From: an uncultured Actinomycetes bacterium
GTDB taxonomy: Bacteria; Actinomycetota; Thermoleophilia; Miltoncostaeales; Miltoncostaeaceae
Assembly: GCA_937862675.1 (NCBI GenBank)
Contig: CALMEC010000314.1
Coordinates: forward strand, 1 to 5,999
Direction of reading: 5' to 3'
Length of the DNA: 5,999 bases
In this document: positions 1 to 5,976 of the stretch, one piece after another
Layout: each line of letters begins with the position of its first letter
Position numbering within the stretch: the first letter of the stretch is position 1
The notes under the pieces: model-generated
What the model was told of the DNA's origin: nothing
What the model saw: only the letters and a program-made list of their open reading frames with translations
The model's database searches: none
Made by a program: the position numbers and the translations under genes

Positions 1-71
1 CGCGGGCCGTTGAAGTCAATCTCCGCGATCAGGAACTCCCGCACGAAGCGGCCCGCGCAGGGTGAACGCAC
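1..71 (-). CDS. Possible 5' end of a divergent gene, cut by the window edge
   Basis: On the minus strand a frame starting with GTG at 71 runs open off the left edge for 23 codons; it includes the stretch GRFVREFLIAEIDF. By my count about 20 of 23 codons end in G or C, which matches the suf genes, whereas the competing plus-strand frame (ending in TGA at 63-65) is much less biased. A second GTG at 44 in the same frame is an alternative start. Neither start has a clear Shine-Dalgarno sequence, and the fragment is too short to assign to a family. If real, it is transcribed away from sufB and shares its upstream region. An ArsR/SufR-type regulator is a common divergent or upstream neighbour of actinobacterial suf operons, but nothing in these residues shows that. 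Confidence 0.28.
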   Translation of the reverse strand, partial: MRSPCAGRFVREFLIAEIDFNGP

Positions 72-75
72 CCTG
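58..75. promoter_or_regulatory. Inverted repeat CAGGGT-N6-ACCCTG upstream of sufB
   Basis: Two perfect 6-base arms separated by 6 bases. The element lies about 150 bases before sufB and overlaps the proposed GTG start of the possible divergent gene. It could be an operator or an RNA hairpin. There is no T-run on either side, so it does not look like an intrinsic terminator. Its function is unknown. Confidence 0.35.
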
Positions 76-110
76 ACCCAGCCGGGCGGGGTCGGATAAC
101 CTGTCGGTCG

Positions 111-127
111 CGCGATGGCGGATCGCG
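111..127. promoter_or_regulatory. Inverted repeat CGCGAT-N5-ATCGCG upstream of sufB
   Basis: Perfect 6-base arms with a 5-base spacer, about 100 bases upstream of the sufB start and upstream of the candidate -10 at 179-184. The size and symmetry suit a dimeric regulator. It does not resemble the cyanobacterial SufR site (CAAC-N6-GTTG). In a high-GC sequence a palindrome of this size can arise by chance. Confidence 0.35.
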
Positions 128-178
128 GCCCTCCGGCACCTCGGGGACGGCCGGCTCACCTTCTTACGGCGATCCGCG

Positions 179-184
179 TATCCT
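179..184 (+). promoter_or_regulatory. Weak candidate -10 element (TATCCT) for the suf operon
   Basis: TATCCT is the best match to a -10 hexamer in the sufB upstream region and sits in one of its few AT-rich patches (TATCCTTTAGAG). It would give a leader of roughly 35 bases. No convincing -35 is found 16-18 bases upstream, so this is only a guess at the promoter. Confidence 0.2.
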
Positions 185-213
185 TTAGAGCGAACGTCCG
201 ATCTTCCGCGACC

Positions 214-220
214 GGGGAGG
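214..220 (+). promoter_or_regulatory. Shine-Dalgarno site that fixes the GTG start of sufB
   Basis: GGGGAGG lies four bases before the GTG at 225. It is the strongest ribosome-binding site of the operon and supports the GTG start over any later ATG in sufB. Confidence 0.75.
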
Positions 221-224
221 GCCC

Positions 225-1631
225 GTGTCAACTGCCAAGCCGCCCGATATCGATCTGGGTCAGTACAAGTTCGGTTGGCACGACCCGGCGAACTACGTCT
301 TCGAGCCCAAGCGCGGCCTGAACGCCGACGTCGTGCGGGAGATCTCGTTCCTGAAGAACGAGCCCGAGTGGATGCTGAAGTTCCGCCTCCGCGCCCTCGA
401 GATCTTCGAGCGCAAGCCCATGCCCACGTGGGGCGGGGACATGGACGGGATCGACTTCCAGAACATCTTCTACTTCATCCGCTCCTCGGAGAAGCAGAGC
501 ACCGACTGGAACGACGTGCCGGCCGACATCAAGAACACGTTCGACCGCCTGGGCATCCCGGAGGCCGAGCGCAAGTTCCTGGCCGGCGTGTCCGCCCAGT
601 ACGAGAGTGAGGTCGTCTACCACTCCATCCGCGAGGACCTCCAGAAGCAGGGCGTGATCTTCTGCGACACCGACACGGCGCTGCGCGAGCACGAGGACAT
701 CTTCCGGGAGCACTGGGCCACGGTCATCCCGCCCGGTGACAACAAGTTCGCCGCGCTGAACAGGGCGGTGTGGTCCGGAGGGTCGTTCATCTGGGTGCCG
801 CCGGGTGTCCGTGTGGAGGTCCCGCTCCAGGCGTACTTCCGGATCAACCAGGAGAACATGGGCCAGTTCGAGCGCACCCTCATCATCTGTGAGGAGGACT
901 CGTTCGTCCACTACGTCGAGGGCTGTACCGCTCCGGTGTACTCCAGCGACTCGCTGCACAGCGCGGTGGTCGAGATCATCTGCAAGAAGGGCTCGCGCTG
1001 CCGGTACACGACCATCCAGAACTGGTCGACCAACGTCTACAACCTCGTGACGAAGCGCGCGGTCTGCCATGAGAACGCCACCATGGAGTGGGTCGACGGC
1101 AACCTGGGCAGCAAGCTCACCATGAAGTACCCGGCCGTGTGGATGACCGGTCGCGGCGCCCGTGGCGAGGTCCTGTCCGTCGCGTTCGCCAGCGAGGGCA
1201 TGAACCAGGACGCCGGCGCCAAGATGGTGCACGTGTCACCGGACACGTCGTCCACCATCGTCAGCAAGTCCATCTCCAAGGGCGGCGGCCGCACCAGCTA
1301 CCGCGGCCTGGTCCGCGTCGAGCCCGGGGCCCGCCGGGTCAAGGCCAACGTCGTCTGCGACGCCCTCCTCCTCGATGAGGACAGCCGCTCCGACACATAC
1401 CCCTACATGGACATCCAGGAGGAGGACACCTCCATCGGCCACGAGGCCACGGTGTCCAAGGTGGCCGACGACCAGCTCTTCTACCTCATGAGCCGCGGGC
1501 TCACGGAGGAGGAGGCGATGGCGATGATCGTCCGCGGGTTCATCGAGCCGATCGCGAAGGAGCTCCCCATGGAGTACGCCGTCGAGCTCAACCGACTCAT
1601 CGAACTGCAGATGGAGGGATCGATTGGCTAG
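225..1631 (+). CDS. sufB: Fe-S cluster assembly scaffold protein SufB
   Basis: SufB is a cytoplasmic subunit of the SufBCD complex on which [Fe-S] clusters are built before transfer to apoproteins. The 468-residue product has the usual full length for Gram-positive SufB. Family hallmarks are visible: an N-terminal helical region, then the beta-helix core with VEGCTAP (Cys234, probably equivalent to the sulfur-accepting core cysteine of E. coli SufB), a TIQNWSTNVYNLVTKR stretch (263-278), SKSISKGGGRTSYRG (348-362), VVCDALLLDEDSRSDTYPY (376-394), GHEATVSK (405-412), DQLFYLMSRG (416-425) and RGFIEPIAKELPMEYA (437-452). Some actinobacterial SufB proteins, such as that of M. tuberculosis, contain an intein; this one is uninterrupted. 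Translation starts at GTG with a strong Shine-Dalgarno sequence. The stop overlaps the sufD start by 8 bases, so the two are probably translationally coupled. Confidence 0.97.
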   Translation: MSTAKPPDIDLGQYKFGWHDPANYVFEPKRGLNADVVREISFLKNEPEWMLKFRLRALEIFERKPMPTWGGDMDGIDFQNIFYFIRSSEKQSTDWNDVPADIKNTFDRLGIPEAERKFLAGVSAQYESEVVYHSIREDLQKQGVIFCDTDTALREHEDIFREHWATVIPPGDNKFAALNRAVWSGGSFIWVPPGVRVEVPLQAYFRINQENMGQFERTLIICEEDSFVHYVEGCTAPVYSSDSLHSAVVEIICKKGSRCRYTTIQNWSTNVYNLVTKRAVCHENATMEWVDGNLGSKLTMKYPAVWMTGRGARGEVLSVAFASEGMNQDAGAKMVHVSPDTSSTIVSKSISKGGGRTSYRGLVRVEPGARRVKANVVCDALLLDEDSRSDTYPYMDIQEEDTSIGHEATVSKVADDQLFYLMSRGLTEEEAMAMIVRGFIEPIAKELPMEYAVELNRLIELQMEGSIG

Positions 1632-2847
1632 CGCGCCGGCCTGGGCCGAGGACGCCAAGAAGCGCGCCGAGGGCCTGCTCACCGAACTCCCCGCCCTCAC
1701 GGGGCAGGAGGAGGAGTGGCGTTTCACCCCGCCCACCGACGTCGGCCTGGAAGGCGCATCCGCCGAGGGCGGCACCGGTGACGGGAATCCCCCGTCGGCT
1801 CCCGAGGGACGCCGCGCGTGGCTGCGGTTCGTCGACGGGGCGATGGATGCGTCCCAGCTGGCCGAGTCGGCCGACGGCGTGATCATCGGCGAGCTCGGCG
1901 CCGCCCTGGTCGAGCACGAGGACCTCGTCCGTGACCGTCTTTACTCCCTCGTCGGCTTCGAGGACAAGCCGGGTGCGCTCAACGCCGCCCGCTGGGAGAC
2001 GGGGCTCTTCGTCTACGTCCCCGACGGCGTGACCGTCGAACTCCCCATCGAGGCGCTTTCGTGGGCCACCGGCAAGACCGGCCAGCTCTTCGACCGCACG
2101 CTGGTGGTCGCCGGACGCGGATCGCACGTCACGGTCATCGACCGATACGGCTCACCCGACATCTCCGGCCGCGTCATCTCGTCCAGCGTGGTCGAGGTGT
2201 TCGCCGGTGAGGACGCCGATGTCGAGCACGTCTCGGTCATCGACTGGGGCTCCGGCGCGCGCCACCACGCCGTGCTGCGCGCCCAGGTGGGCCGCGACGC
2301 CCGCGCCCGCTCCGTGGTGGTCACGCTCGGCGGCGACGTCGTGCGCGTGGAGCCCACGATGGTGGTCGCCGGGCCCGGGGCCGACGCCCGCGCGCTCGGC
2401 CTGTACTTCGCCGACGGGAACCAGCACTTCGAGCACCGCGTCATCTCGCGGCACGAGGCGCCCCAGGCGTACTCCAACCTGCTCTACAAGGGCGCCATCA
2501 AGGACACCGCCCACACCATCTTCTTCGGCAACCTCATCGTGCCGCCGGGCGCGCCGGGCACCGACGCGTACCAGACCAATCGCAACCTGGTGCTGAACGA
2601 CGGGGCACGTGCCGAGACGATCCCGTTCCTGGAGATCGAGACGGCCGAGGTCAAGTGCTCGCACGCCGGTGCGGTCAGCCGCGTCGACGACGAGCACCTC
2701 TTCTACCTCGAGTCGCGCGGTGTCCCCCGCGACCAGGCGAAGCAGCTCATCGTGGAGGGCTTCTGCCAGGAGGTGCTGGACGAGGTCGGCCTGGACGAGC
2801 TGCGTGACGAGCTGTCGGCCGCCATCGCCAAGAAGGTCCGCCGGTGA
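1624..2847 (+). CDS. sufD: Fe-S cluster assembly protein SufD
   Basis: SufD pairs with SufB to form the SufB-SufC2-SufD scaffold and is needed for iron acquisition during cluster assembly. The 407-residue protein is a normal SufD length. Its N-terminus (1-65) is variable, with a Gly/Pro-rich linker near 46-62, followed by the beta-helix core. Diagnostic parts are LLYKGAIKDTAHTIFFGNL (286-304), QTNRNLVLNDGARAETIPFL (317-336) and KCSHAGAVS (344-352); the Cys345/His347 pair matches the conserved CSH motif implicated in cluster building at the SufB-SufD interface. The C-terminal helical part follows at 358-407 (HLFYLESRG, then LIVEGF). The start is TTG at 1624, with GGAGGG at 1613-1618 in the end of sufB, five bases away. 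The beta-helix region is shared with SufB, but the CSH motif and the length separate SufD from it. Confidence 0.95.
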   Translation: MASAPAWAEDAKKRAEGLLTELPALTGQEEEWRFTPPTDVGLEGASAEGGTGDGNPPSAPEGRRAWLRFVDGAMDASQLAESADGVIIGELGAALVEHEDLVRDRLYSLVGFEDKPGALNAARWETGLFVYVPDGVTVELPIEALSWATGKTGQLFDRTLVVAGRGSHVTVIDRYGSPDISGRVISSSVVEVFAGEDADVEHVSVIDWGSGARHHAVLRAQVGRDARARSVVVTLGGDVVRVEPTMVVAGPGADARALGLYFADGNQHFEHRVISRHEAPQAYSNLLYKGAIKDTAHTIFFGNLIVPPGAPGTDAYQTNRNLVLNDGARAETIPFLEIETAEVKCSHAGAVSRVDDEHLFYLESRGVPRDQAKQLIVEGFCQEVLDEVGLDELRDELSAAIAKKVRR

Positions 2848-3221
2848 GCGCAGCCCCCGCGGACATGGTGGACGTCGCCGCCTACTCGGACATCCCCGAG
2901 GACGGCACGCACCTGGTCGAGGTCGACGAGGTCCCCATCTGCCTCGTCCGCAGCGGGGACGCCGTCTTCGCGGTGCACAACACCTGCACGCACGCGCTGG
3001 CACAGCTGGACGGAGGGTGGGTCGAGGACGGCACCATCGAGTGCCCGCGCCATGGGGCGCGGTTCTCGCTGCAGACCGGCGAGGCCCTCACGCCGCCGGC
3101 CAACACGCCCGTCCCGACGTTCCACGTCGAGGTCCGGGGTGATCGTGTCCTCGTGGATCCGACCCCCTCCCACCCCCACCCACTTCTACAGAGAAACGAG
3201 TACGGAGCTGCACGTGGCTGA
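2844..3221 (+). CDS. Rieske-type [2Fe-2S] ferredoxin, suf-associated
   Basis: This 125-residue protein is a small soluble Rieske domain. The two cluster-binding boxes are clear: CTH (Cys48, His50) and CPRHG (Cys67, His70), which together hold a [2Fe-2S] cluster through two cysteines and two histidines. The sequence after the second box (GARFSLQTGEALTPPA) is typical of NirD/BphF-like ferredoxins, which automatic pipelines often call dioxygenase ferredoxin subunits. No oxygenase lies nearby. Its place inside the suf operon suggests a role as electron donor for cluster assembly or as an early recipient; that is inference. The GTG start overlaps the sufD stop by four bases (GTGA), with AGAAGG seven bases upstream. 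The His/Pro-rich C-terminal tail (about 108-125) extends past the domain, and its final bases overlap sufC. No signal peptide or membrane segment is seen. Confidence 0.92.
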   Translation: MSAAPADMVDVAAYSDIPEDGTHLVEVDEVPICLVRSGDAVFAVHNTCTHALAQLDGGWVEDGTIECPRHGARFSLQTGEALTPPANTPVPTFHVEVRGDRVLVDPTPSHPHPLLQRNEYGAARG

Positions 3222-4002
3222 GCCAATTCTCAAGATCGAAGGACTCAAGGTCGCCGTCGACGGCAAGGAGATCCTGCGCGGAGTGGACCTGGAGGTCCCA
3301 CAGGGCGAGGTGCATGCGCTGATGGGCCCCAACGGCTCCGGCAAGAGCACCCTCGCCTACGCCCTGGCGGGCCACCCCCGTTACGAGATCACGGCGGGTC
3401 GCGTGTTCTTCCAGGGGCAGGTCATCGCCAGTGCCGACGAGGACGAGACCCTCGATGCCGATGAGCGCGCGCGGCTCGGGGTGTTCCTGGCCATGCAGTA
3501 CCCGCTCGAGGTCCCCGGCGTCTCGGTCATGAACTTCCTGCGCACGTCCCTGTCGGCCGTGCGTGGCGAGGAGATCCCGCCGCGCGAGTTCATCAAGGCG
3601 TTCAACGAGGCCAGCCAGCTGCTGGAGTTCGACAAGAGCTTCGCGGACCGCTACCTCAACGAGGGTTTCTCGGGTGGCGAGAAGAAGCGCCACGAGATCC
3701 TGCAGATGGCCCTTCTCAAGCCGAAGGTGGCCATCCTCGACGAGACCGACTCGGGTCTCGACATCGACGCCCTCAAGGTCGTGTCCAACGGCGTCAACGC
3801 CCTCCGCGGCGACGATCTCGGCGTGCTGATCATCACCCACTACACACGGATCCTGAACTACATTACGCCCGACGTGGTGCACGTGATGTTCGAGGGGCGC
3901 ATCGCCAAGACCGGCGGCCCCGAGCTGGCCGAGCATCTGGAGCAGGTGGGGTACGTCGAGTTCGGCTCCCACGAGCCGGCGGCGACGTCCACCGCGTCGT
4001 AG
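3214..4002 (+). CDS. sufC: Fe-S cluster assembly ATPase SufC
   Basis: SufC is the ABC-type ATPase that binds SufB and SufD and drives conformational changes during cluster assembly; it is cytoplasmic and not part of a transporter. I place the start at GTG 3214 (reading MAEPILKIEG), because GGAG at 3204-3207 sits six bases upstream and this gives 262 residues, the usual SufC size. The frame is open further upstream, but that part overlaps the Rieske gene and is not SufC-like. Motifs are Walker A GPNGSGKST (38-46), Q-loop Gln95 in AMQYPLEVPG, signature FSGGEKKR (152-159), Walker B VAILDETDSGLD (172-183, catalytic Glu177) and H-loop His209 in ITHYTRIL. The ETDSGLD sequence is the SufC hallmark that distinguishes it from importer or exporter ATPases. 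The start overlaps the Rieske stop by eight bases. Confidence 0.96.
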   Translation: MAEPILKIEGLKVAVDGKEILRGVDLEVPQGEVHALMGPNGSGKSTLAYALAGHPRYEITAGRVFFQGQVIASADEDETLDADERARLGVFLAMQYPLEVPGVSVMNFLRTSLSAVRGEEIPPREFIKAFNEASQLLEFDKSFADRYLNEGFSGGEKKRHEILQMALLKPKVAILDETDSGLDIDALKVVSNGVNALRGDDLGVLIITHYTRILNYITPDVVHVMFEGRIAKTGGPELAEHLEQVGYVEFGSHEPAATSTAS

Positions 4003-4015
4003 GGGCGATCGGAAG

Positions 4016-5251
4016 ATGAGCGCGGTGTCAGCACTGTCGGAACGCCGCGCCGACTTCCCCATCCTCTCCCGGGACTTCGCCGGGAGGCCGCTGGTCTACC
4101 TCGACTCGGCCGCCACGTCGCAGAAGCCCGACGTGGTGATCGACGCGATGTCGGACTACTACCGCACCTCCAACGCGAACGTGCGCCGCGGCGTCTACGG
4201 GCTGGCGGCCGAGTCCGATCGCCGGTTCGAGGAGGCCCGTGCCTCCATCGCGCGCCTGGTGGGCGCCGACGTGGACGGCCTGGTGGTCACCAAGAACGTG
4301 AGCGAGGCCATCAATCTGGTGGCCTACGCATGGGGGCTTCGGAACCTCACCGAGGGCGACGAGATCGTGGTGTCGCTCATGGAGCACCACTCCAACATCG
4401 TGCCGTGGCAGATCGTCGCCGGGCTCACCGGCGCGCCGGTGCGGTTCTGCCCCATCCCCCCGGCCCACCTGCTGGACATGGACGCGCTGCGGACGATGAT
4501 CGGCCCGCGCACCCGCGTTGTGGCGATCACCCATGTCAGCAACACCCTGGGGACGATCAACCCGGTCGACGAGATCGCGGCCCTCGCCCACGAGGTGGGC
4601 GCGCTGGCCGTGGTGGACGGCGCGCAGAGCGTTCCGCACATGCCTGTCGACTTCGGCTCGATGGGGTGTGACGTGCTGGCCTTCACCGGTCACAAGATGC
4701 TCGGCCCCACCGGTGTCGGCGTCCTCGTGGCCCGCCCCGACCTCCTCGCCTCCTGGGAGCCCTTCATGGGCGGCGGTGAGATGATCGGCGACGTCACCGT
4801 CACCGGGTCCACGTGGGCCGAGGCCCCTCGTCGCTTCGAGGCGGGCACCCCGCCCATCGCCGAGGTGATCGGCCTCGGTGCCGCCGCCGAGTACCTGCAG
4901 GGCATCGGCATGCAGAACGTCCGCGACCACGAGATGGCCCTCACCCGCTATGCCCTGGACGCCCTGACCGACGTCCCGGGGCTCACGGTGTACGGACCGT
5001 CCGATCCGGCGCTCCGGGGATGCCCCATCAGTTTCGCGATGGAGGGCGTCCACCCGCACGACATCGCGCAGTTCCTCGACTCGCGCGGGGTGTGCGTTCG
5101 CGCCGGACATCACTGCACCAAGCCGCTCATGACGGAGCTGGGCGTCACGGCCACGGCACGTGCCAGCACCCACGTCTACTCCGACGGCGGCGACATCGAT
5201 GCGCTCGTCGAGGGGCTCCGGGGATGCCGCACCTTCTTCGGAGTACAGTGA
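4016..5251 (+). CDS. sufS: Cysteine desulfurase SufS (class II, PLP-dependent)
   Basis: SufS converts cysteine to alanine and holds the sulfur as a persulfide for transfer to SufU or SufE and then to SufBCD. The 411 residues match group II desulfurases. Visible residues are MEHHSNIVPW with PLP-stacking His125, VDGAQS with Asp201 facing the pyridine nitrogen, TGHKM with Schiff-base Lys227, and RAGHHC with the persulfide-forming Cys367 on the short active-site loop of class II enzymes. The GVHPHD motif places His348 nineteen residues before that cysteine, the same spacing as the zinc-exchanging His in B. subtilis SufS, so it appears adapted to a zinc-type SufU partner. The segment after Arg382 (RASTHVYSDGG) departs from the usual RASFYLYNT-like sequence. 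Two starts are possible: ATG 4016, with AGGGG ten bases upstream, or GTG 4025, with GGAAG nine bases upstream. It lies 13 bases after sufC. Confidence 0.95.
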   Translation: MSAVSALSERRADFPILSRDFAGRPLVYLDSAATSQKPDVVIDAMSDYYRTSNANVRRGVYGLAAESDRRFEEARASIARLVGADVDGLVVTKNVSEAINLVAYAWGLRNLTEGDEIVVSLMEHHSNIVPWQIVAGLTGAPVRFCPIPPAHLLDMDALRTMIGPRTRVVAITHVSNTLGTINPVDEIAALAHEVGALAVVDGAQSVPHMPVDFGSMGCDVLAFTGHKMLGPTGVGVLVARPDLLASWEPFMGGGEMIGDVTVTGSTWAEAPRRFEAGTPPIAEVIGLGAAAEYLQGIGMQNVRDHEMALTRYALDALTDVPGLTVYGPSDPALRGCPISFAMEGVHPHDIAQFLDSRGVCVRAGHHCTKPLMTELGVTATARASTHVYSDGGDIDALVEGLRGCRTFFGVQ

Positions 5252-5281
5252 GTCGGCATGCGGTCATCCGGGAAGGCAGAG

Positions 5282-5380
5282 ATGGTTGACTCCGCGATCT
5301 CGCGACGTGGCGCACATCGACGGGGACGTCCCGCATCCGCCGTTCACGCACCCCGCATTGCCGTAGGACCGATCACCTGA
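5282..5380 (+). CDS. Small 32-residue ORF between sufS and sufU, unknown function
   Basis: I do not recognise this frame. GGAAGG at 5271-5276 lies five bases before its ATG, a better ribosome site than that of sufU. It ends in TGA at 5378-5380, which overlaps the sufU ATG as TGATG, the classic arrangement for stop-restart coupling. The predicted peptide begins MVDSAISRRG and is basic, with six Arg, two His, one Asp and no Cys or Lys, so it carries no evident metal site or membrane segment. Third-position G/C is only about 60 percent, well below the suf genes, so the peptide may not be under protein-level selection. It could be a leader ORF that delivers ribosomes to sufU, or a chance frame in a degraded spacer. 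Confidence 0.35.
   Translation: MVDSAISRRGAHRRGRPASAVHAPRIAVGPIT
5323..5332. repeat. Perfect 10-base palindrome GGGACGTCCC in the sufS-sufU gap
   Basis: The palindrome has no spacer, sits inside the small ORF about 50 bases before sufU, and does not extend further on either side. It could be a protein-binding site or chance. It lacks a loop and a T-run, so it is not an intrinsic terminator. Confidence 0.3.
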
Positions 5381-5601
5381 TGGGCGGTCTTGAGAATCTG
5401 TACCAGGAGATCATCCTGGACCACTACCGCAACCGGCGCCATCGCGGCACGCTCGAGAACCCGACAGCGGCGGTCGACCACAACAATCCGGTCTGCGGGG
5501 ACGCCATCCACCTCGAAATCCGTGTCGACGACGGCACGCTGGTCGGCGTCGCGCACACCGGCGACCGCTGCTCCATCCCGCAGGCGGCGGCCTCCTCGTA
5601 G
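5380..5601 (+). pseudogene. sufU: Truncated SufU-like Fe-S assembly/sulfurtransferase
   Basis: SufU of Gram-positive bacteria is a zinc protein that takes persulfide sulfur from SufS and passes it to the SufBCD scaffold. The N-terminal half is clear: LYQEIILDHYRN (7-18), NNPVCGD (35-41; Cys39 and Asp41 are the first metal ligands and Cys39 the sulfur acceptor) and GDRCSIPQAAAS (61-72; Cys64 is the second cysteine). The frame stops at TAG after 73 residues, whereas SufU is usually about 140-150. The third cysteine ligand and the C-terminal helices are missing. Around Cys64 the usual GRGC-ISQASAS pattern is altered (GDRC, then IPQAAAS). None of the three downstream frames resembles a SufU C-terminus. 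Codon bias stays strong to the end, so the loss appears recent or reflects a join. The ribosome site is poor (AGGA, 11 bases away), so translation may depend on the small ORF whose stop overlaps this ATG. Confidence 0.8.
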
Positions 5602-5608
5602 AGCCTGC

Positions 5609-5625
5609 GGTGAGGATGGCTCACC
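5609..5625. repeat. Hairpin GGTGAG-N5-CTCACC just after the truncated sufU
   Basis: Perfect 6-base arms with a 5-base loop begin seven bases after the premature sufU stop. A T-tract does not follow, so a normal intrinsic terminator is unlikely. It may still stabilise the 3' end of the transcript, or mark the edge of an inserted sequence. Confidence 0.35.
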
Positions 5626-5752
5626 ATGTCGTCGGGTATCTGGACTTCGGGTGTCCTGCTCACGGCTTGGCTCTGCGGTTGACGCGCACGCTGACAGCCG
5701 GCCTTTGGCCCGCCGAACTCACGCTGACGCCGACTGACGCAGAACTGGAAAC

Positions 5753-5911
5753 TCACCCAGCGCCTAGGACGCGGCGCGGTGCTCCTGCGAGCCGGGCGGC
5801 TCGCGCTCCATGAAATCGTTGGGTGTGACCTCGCCGCCGGTCGCCGCGCAGCCGCGGCAGATCGGCCGGCACGGCGGGACGGATATCGACGGCGGTGGCG
5901 GCGGGGGGCAT
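5753..5911 (-). pseudogene. Possible remnant of a GNAT acetyltransferase N-terminus
   Basis: A minus-strand frame from ATG at 5911 encodes 52 residues. The first 21 include VDIRPAVPADLPRL, which reads like the first beta strand and following helix start of GCN5-related N-acetyltransferases. After about position 5848 the resemblance vanishes into an Arg-rich sequence and the frame ends at 5753, far short of the roughly 150 residues of a GNAT domain; the acetyl-CoA-binding motif is absent. The overlapping frame ending at 5764 finishes with a plausible natural C-terminus (PNDFMEREPPG), which could indicate an internal deletion or frameshift. The short match could be coincidence. Confidence 0.3.
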
Positions 5912-5976
5912 GGCGGCAGGTCCCGAAAAAGCGATCTTGCAGACGCGGCGGATGAAATGACGCTGCCGGGACTCTT

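Noticed and set aside
32..60. SigR-type promoter starting with GGAAC at 32-36
   Set aside because: No GTT follows at the required spacing, and it lies too far from sufB.
228..1232. A 334-codon open frame antisense to sufB
   Set aside because: It mirrors the codon structure of sufB; its product is rich in Val, Leu, His, Asp and Arg without recognisable motifs, which is typical of antisense frames in high-GC genes.
225..1631. Intein in SufB, known in some actinobacterial homologs
   Set aside because: The conserved SufB sequence is continuous and of normal length, with no inserted block.
3160..3190. C-rich tract near the end of the Rieske gene as a regulatory or termination site
   Set aside because: It encodes the Pro/His-rich C-terminal tail in frame and has no hairpin or T-run.
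2152..5173. Long antisense open frames opposite sufD/Rieske, sufC and sufS
   Set aside because: All lie opposite clearly homologous genes and show no domain motifs. They are explained by high third-position G/C.
5286..5314. Internal promoter with -35 TTGACT before sufU
   Set aside because: No -10-like hexamer is present 16-18 bases downstream (the sequence there is GC-rich).
5602..5760. A frameshift that would restore the sufU C-terminus
   Set aside because: I translated all three plus-strand frames after 5601. None contains the expected cysteine-bearing C-terminal segment or SufU-like helices.
5610..5813. A plus-strand frame starting GTG AGG ATG after sufU, about 67 codons
   Set aside because: No recognisable family, and it is mirrored by an equally plausible minus-strand frame. 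The Shine-Dalgarno-like bases are part of the hairpin and lie too close to the start.
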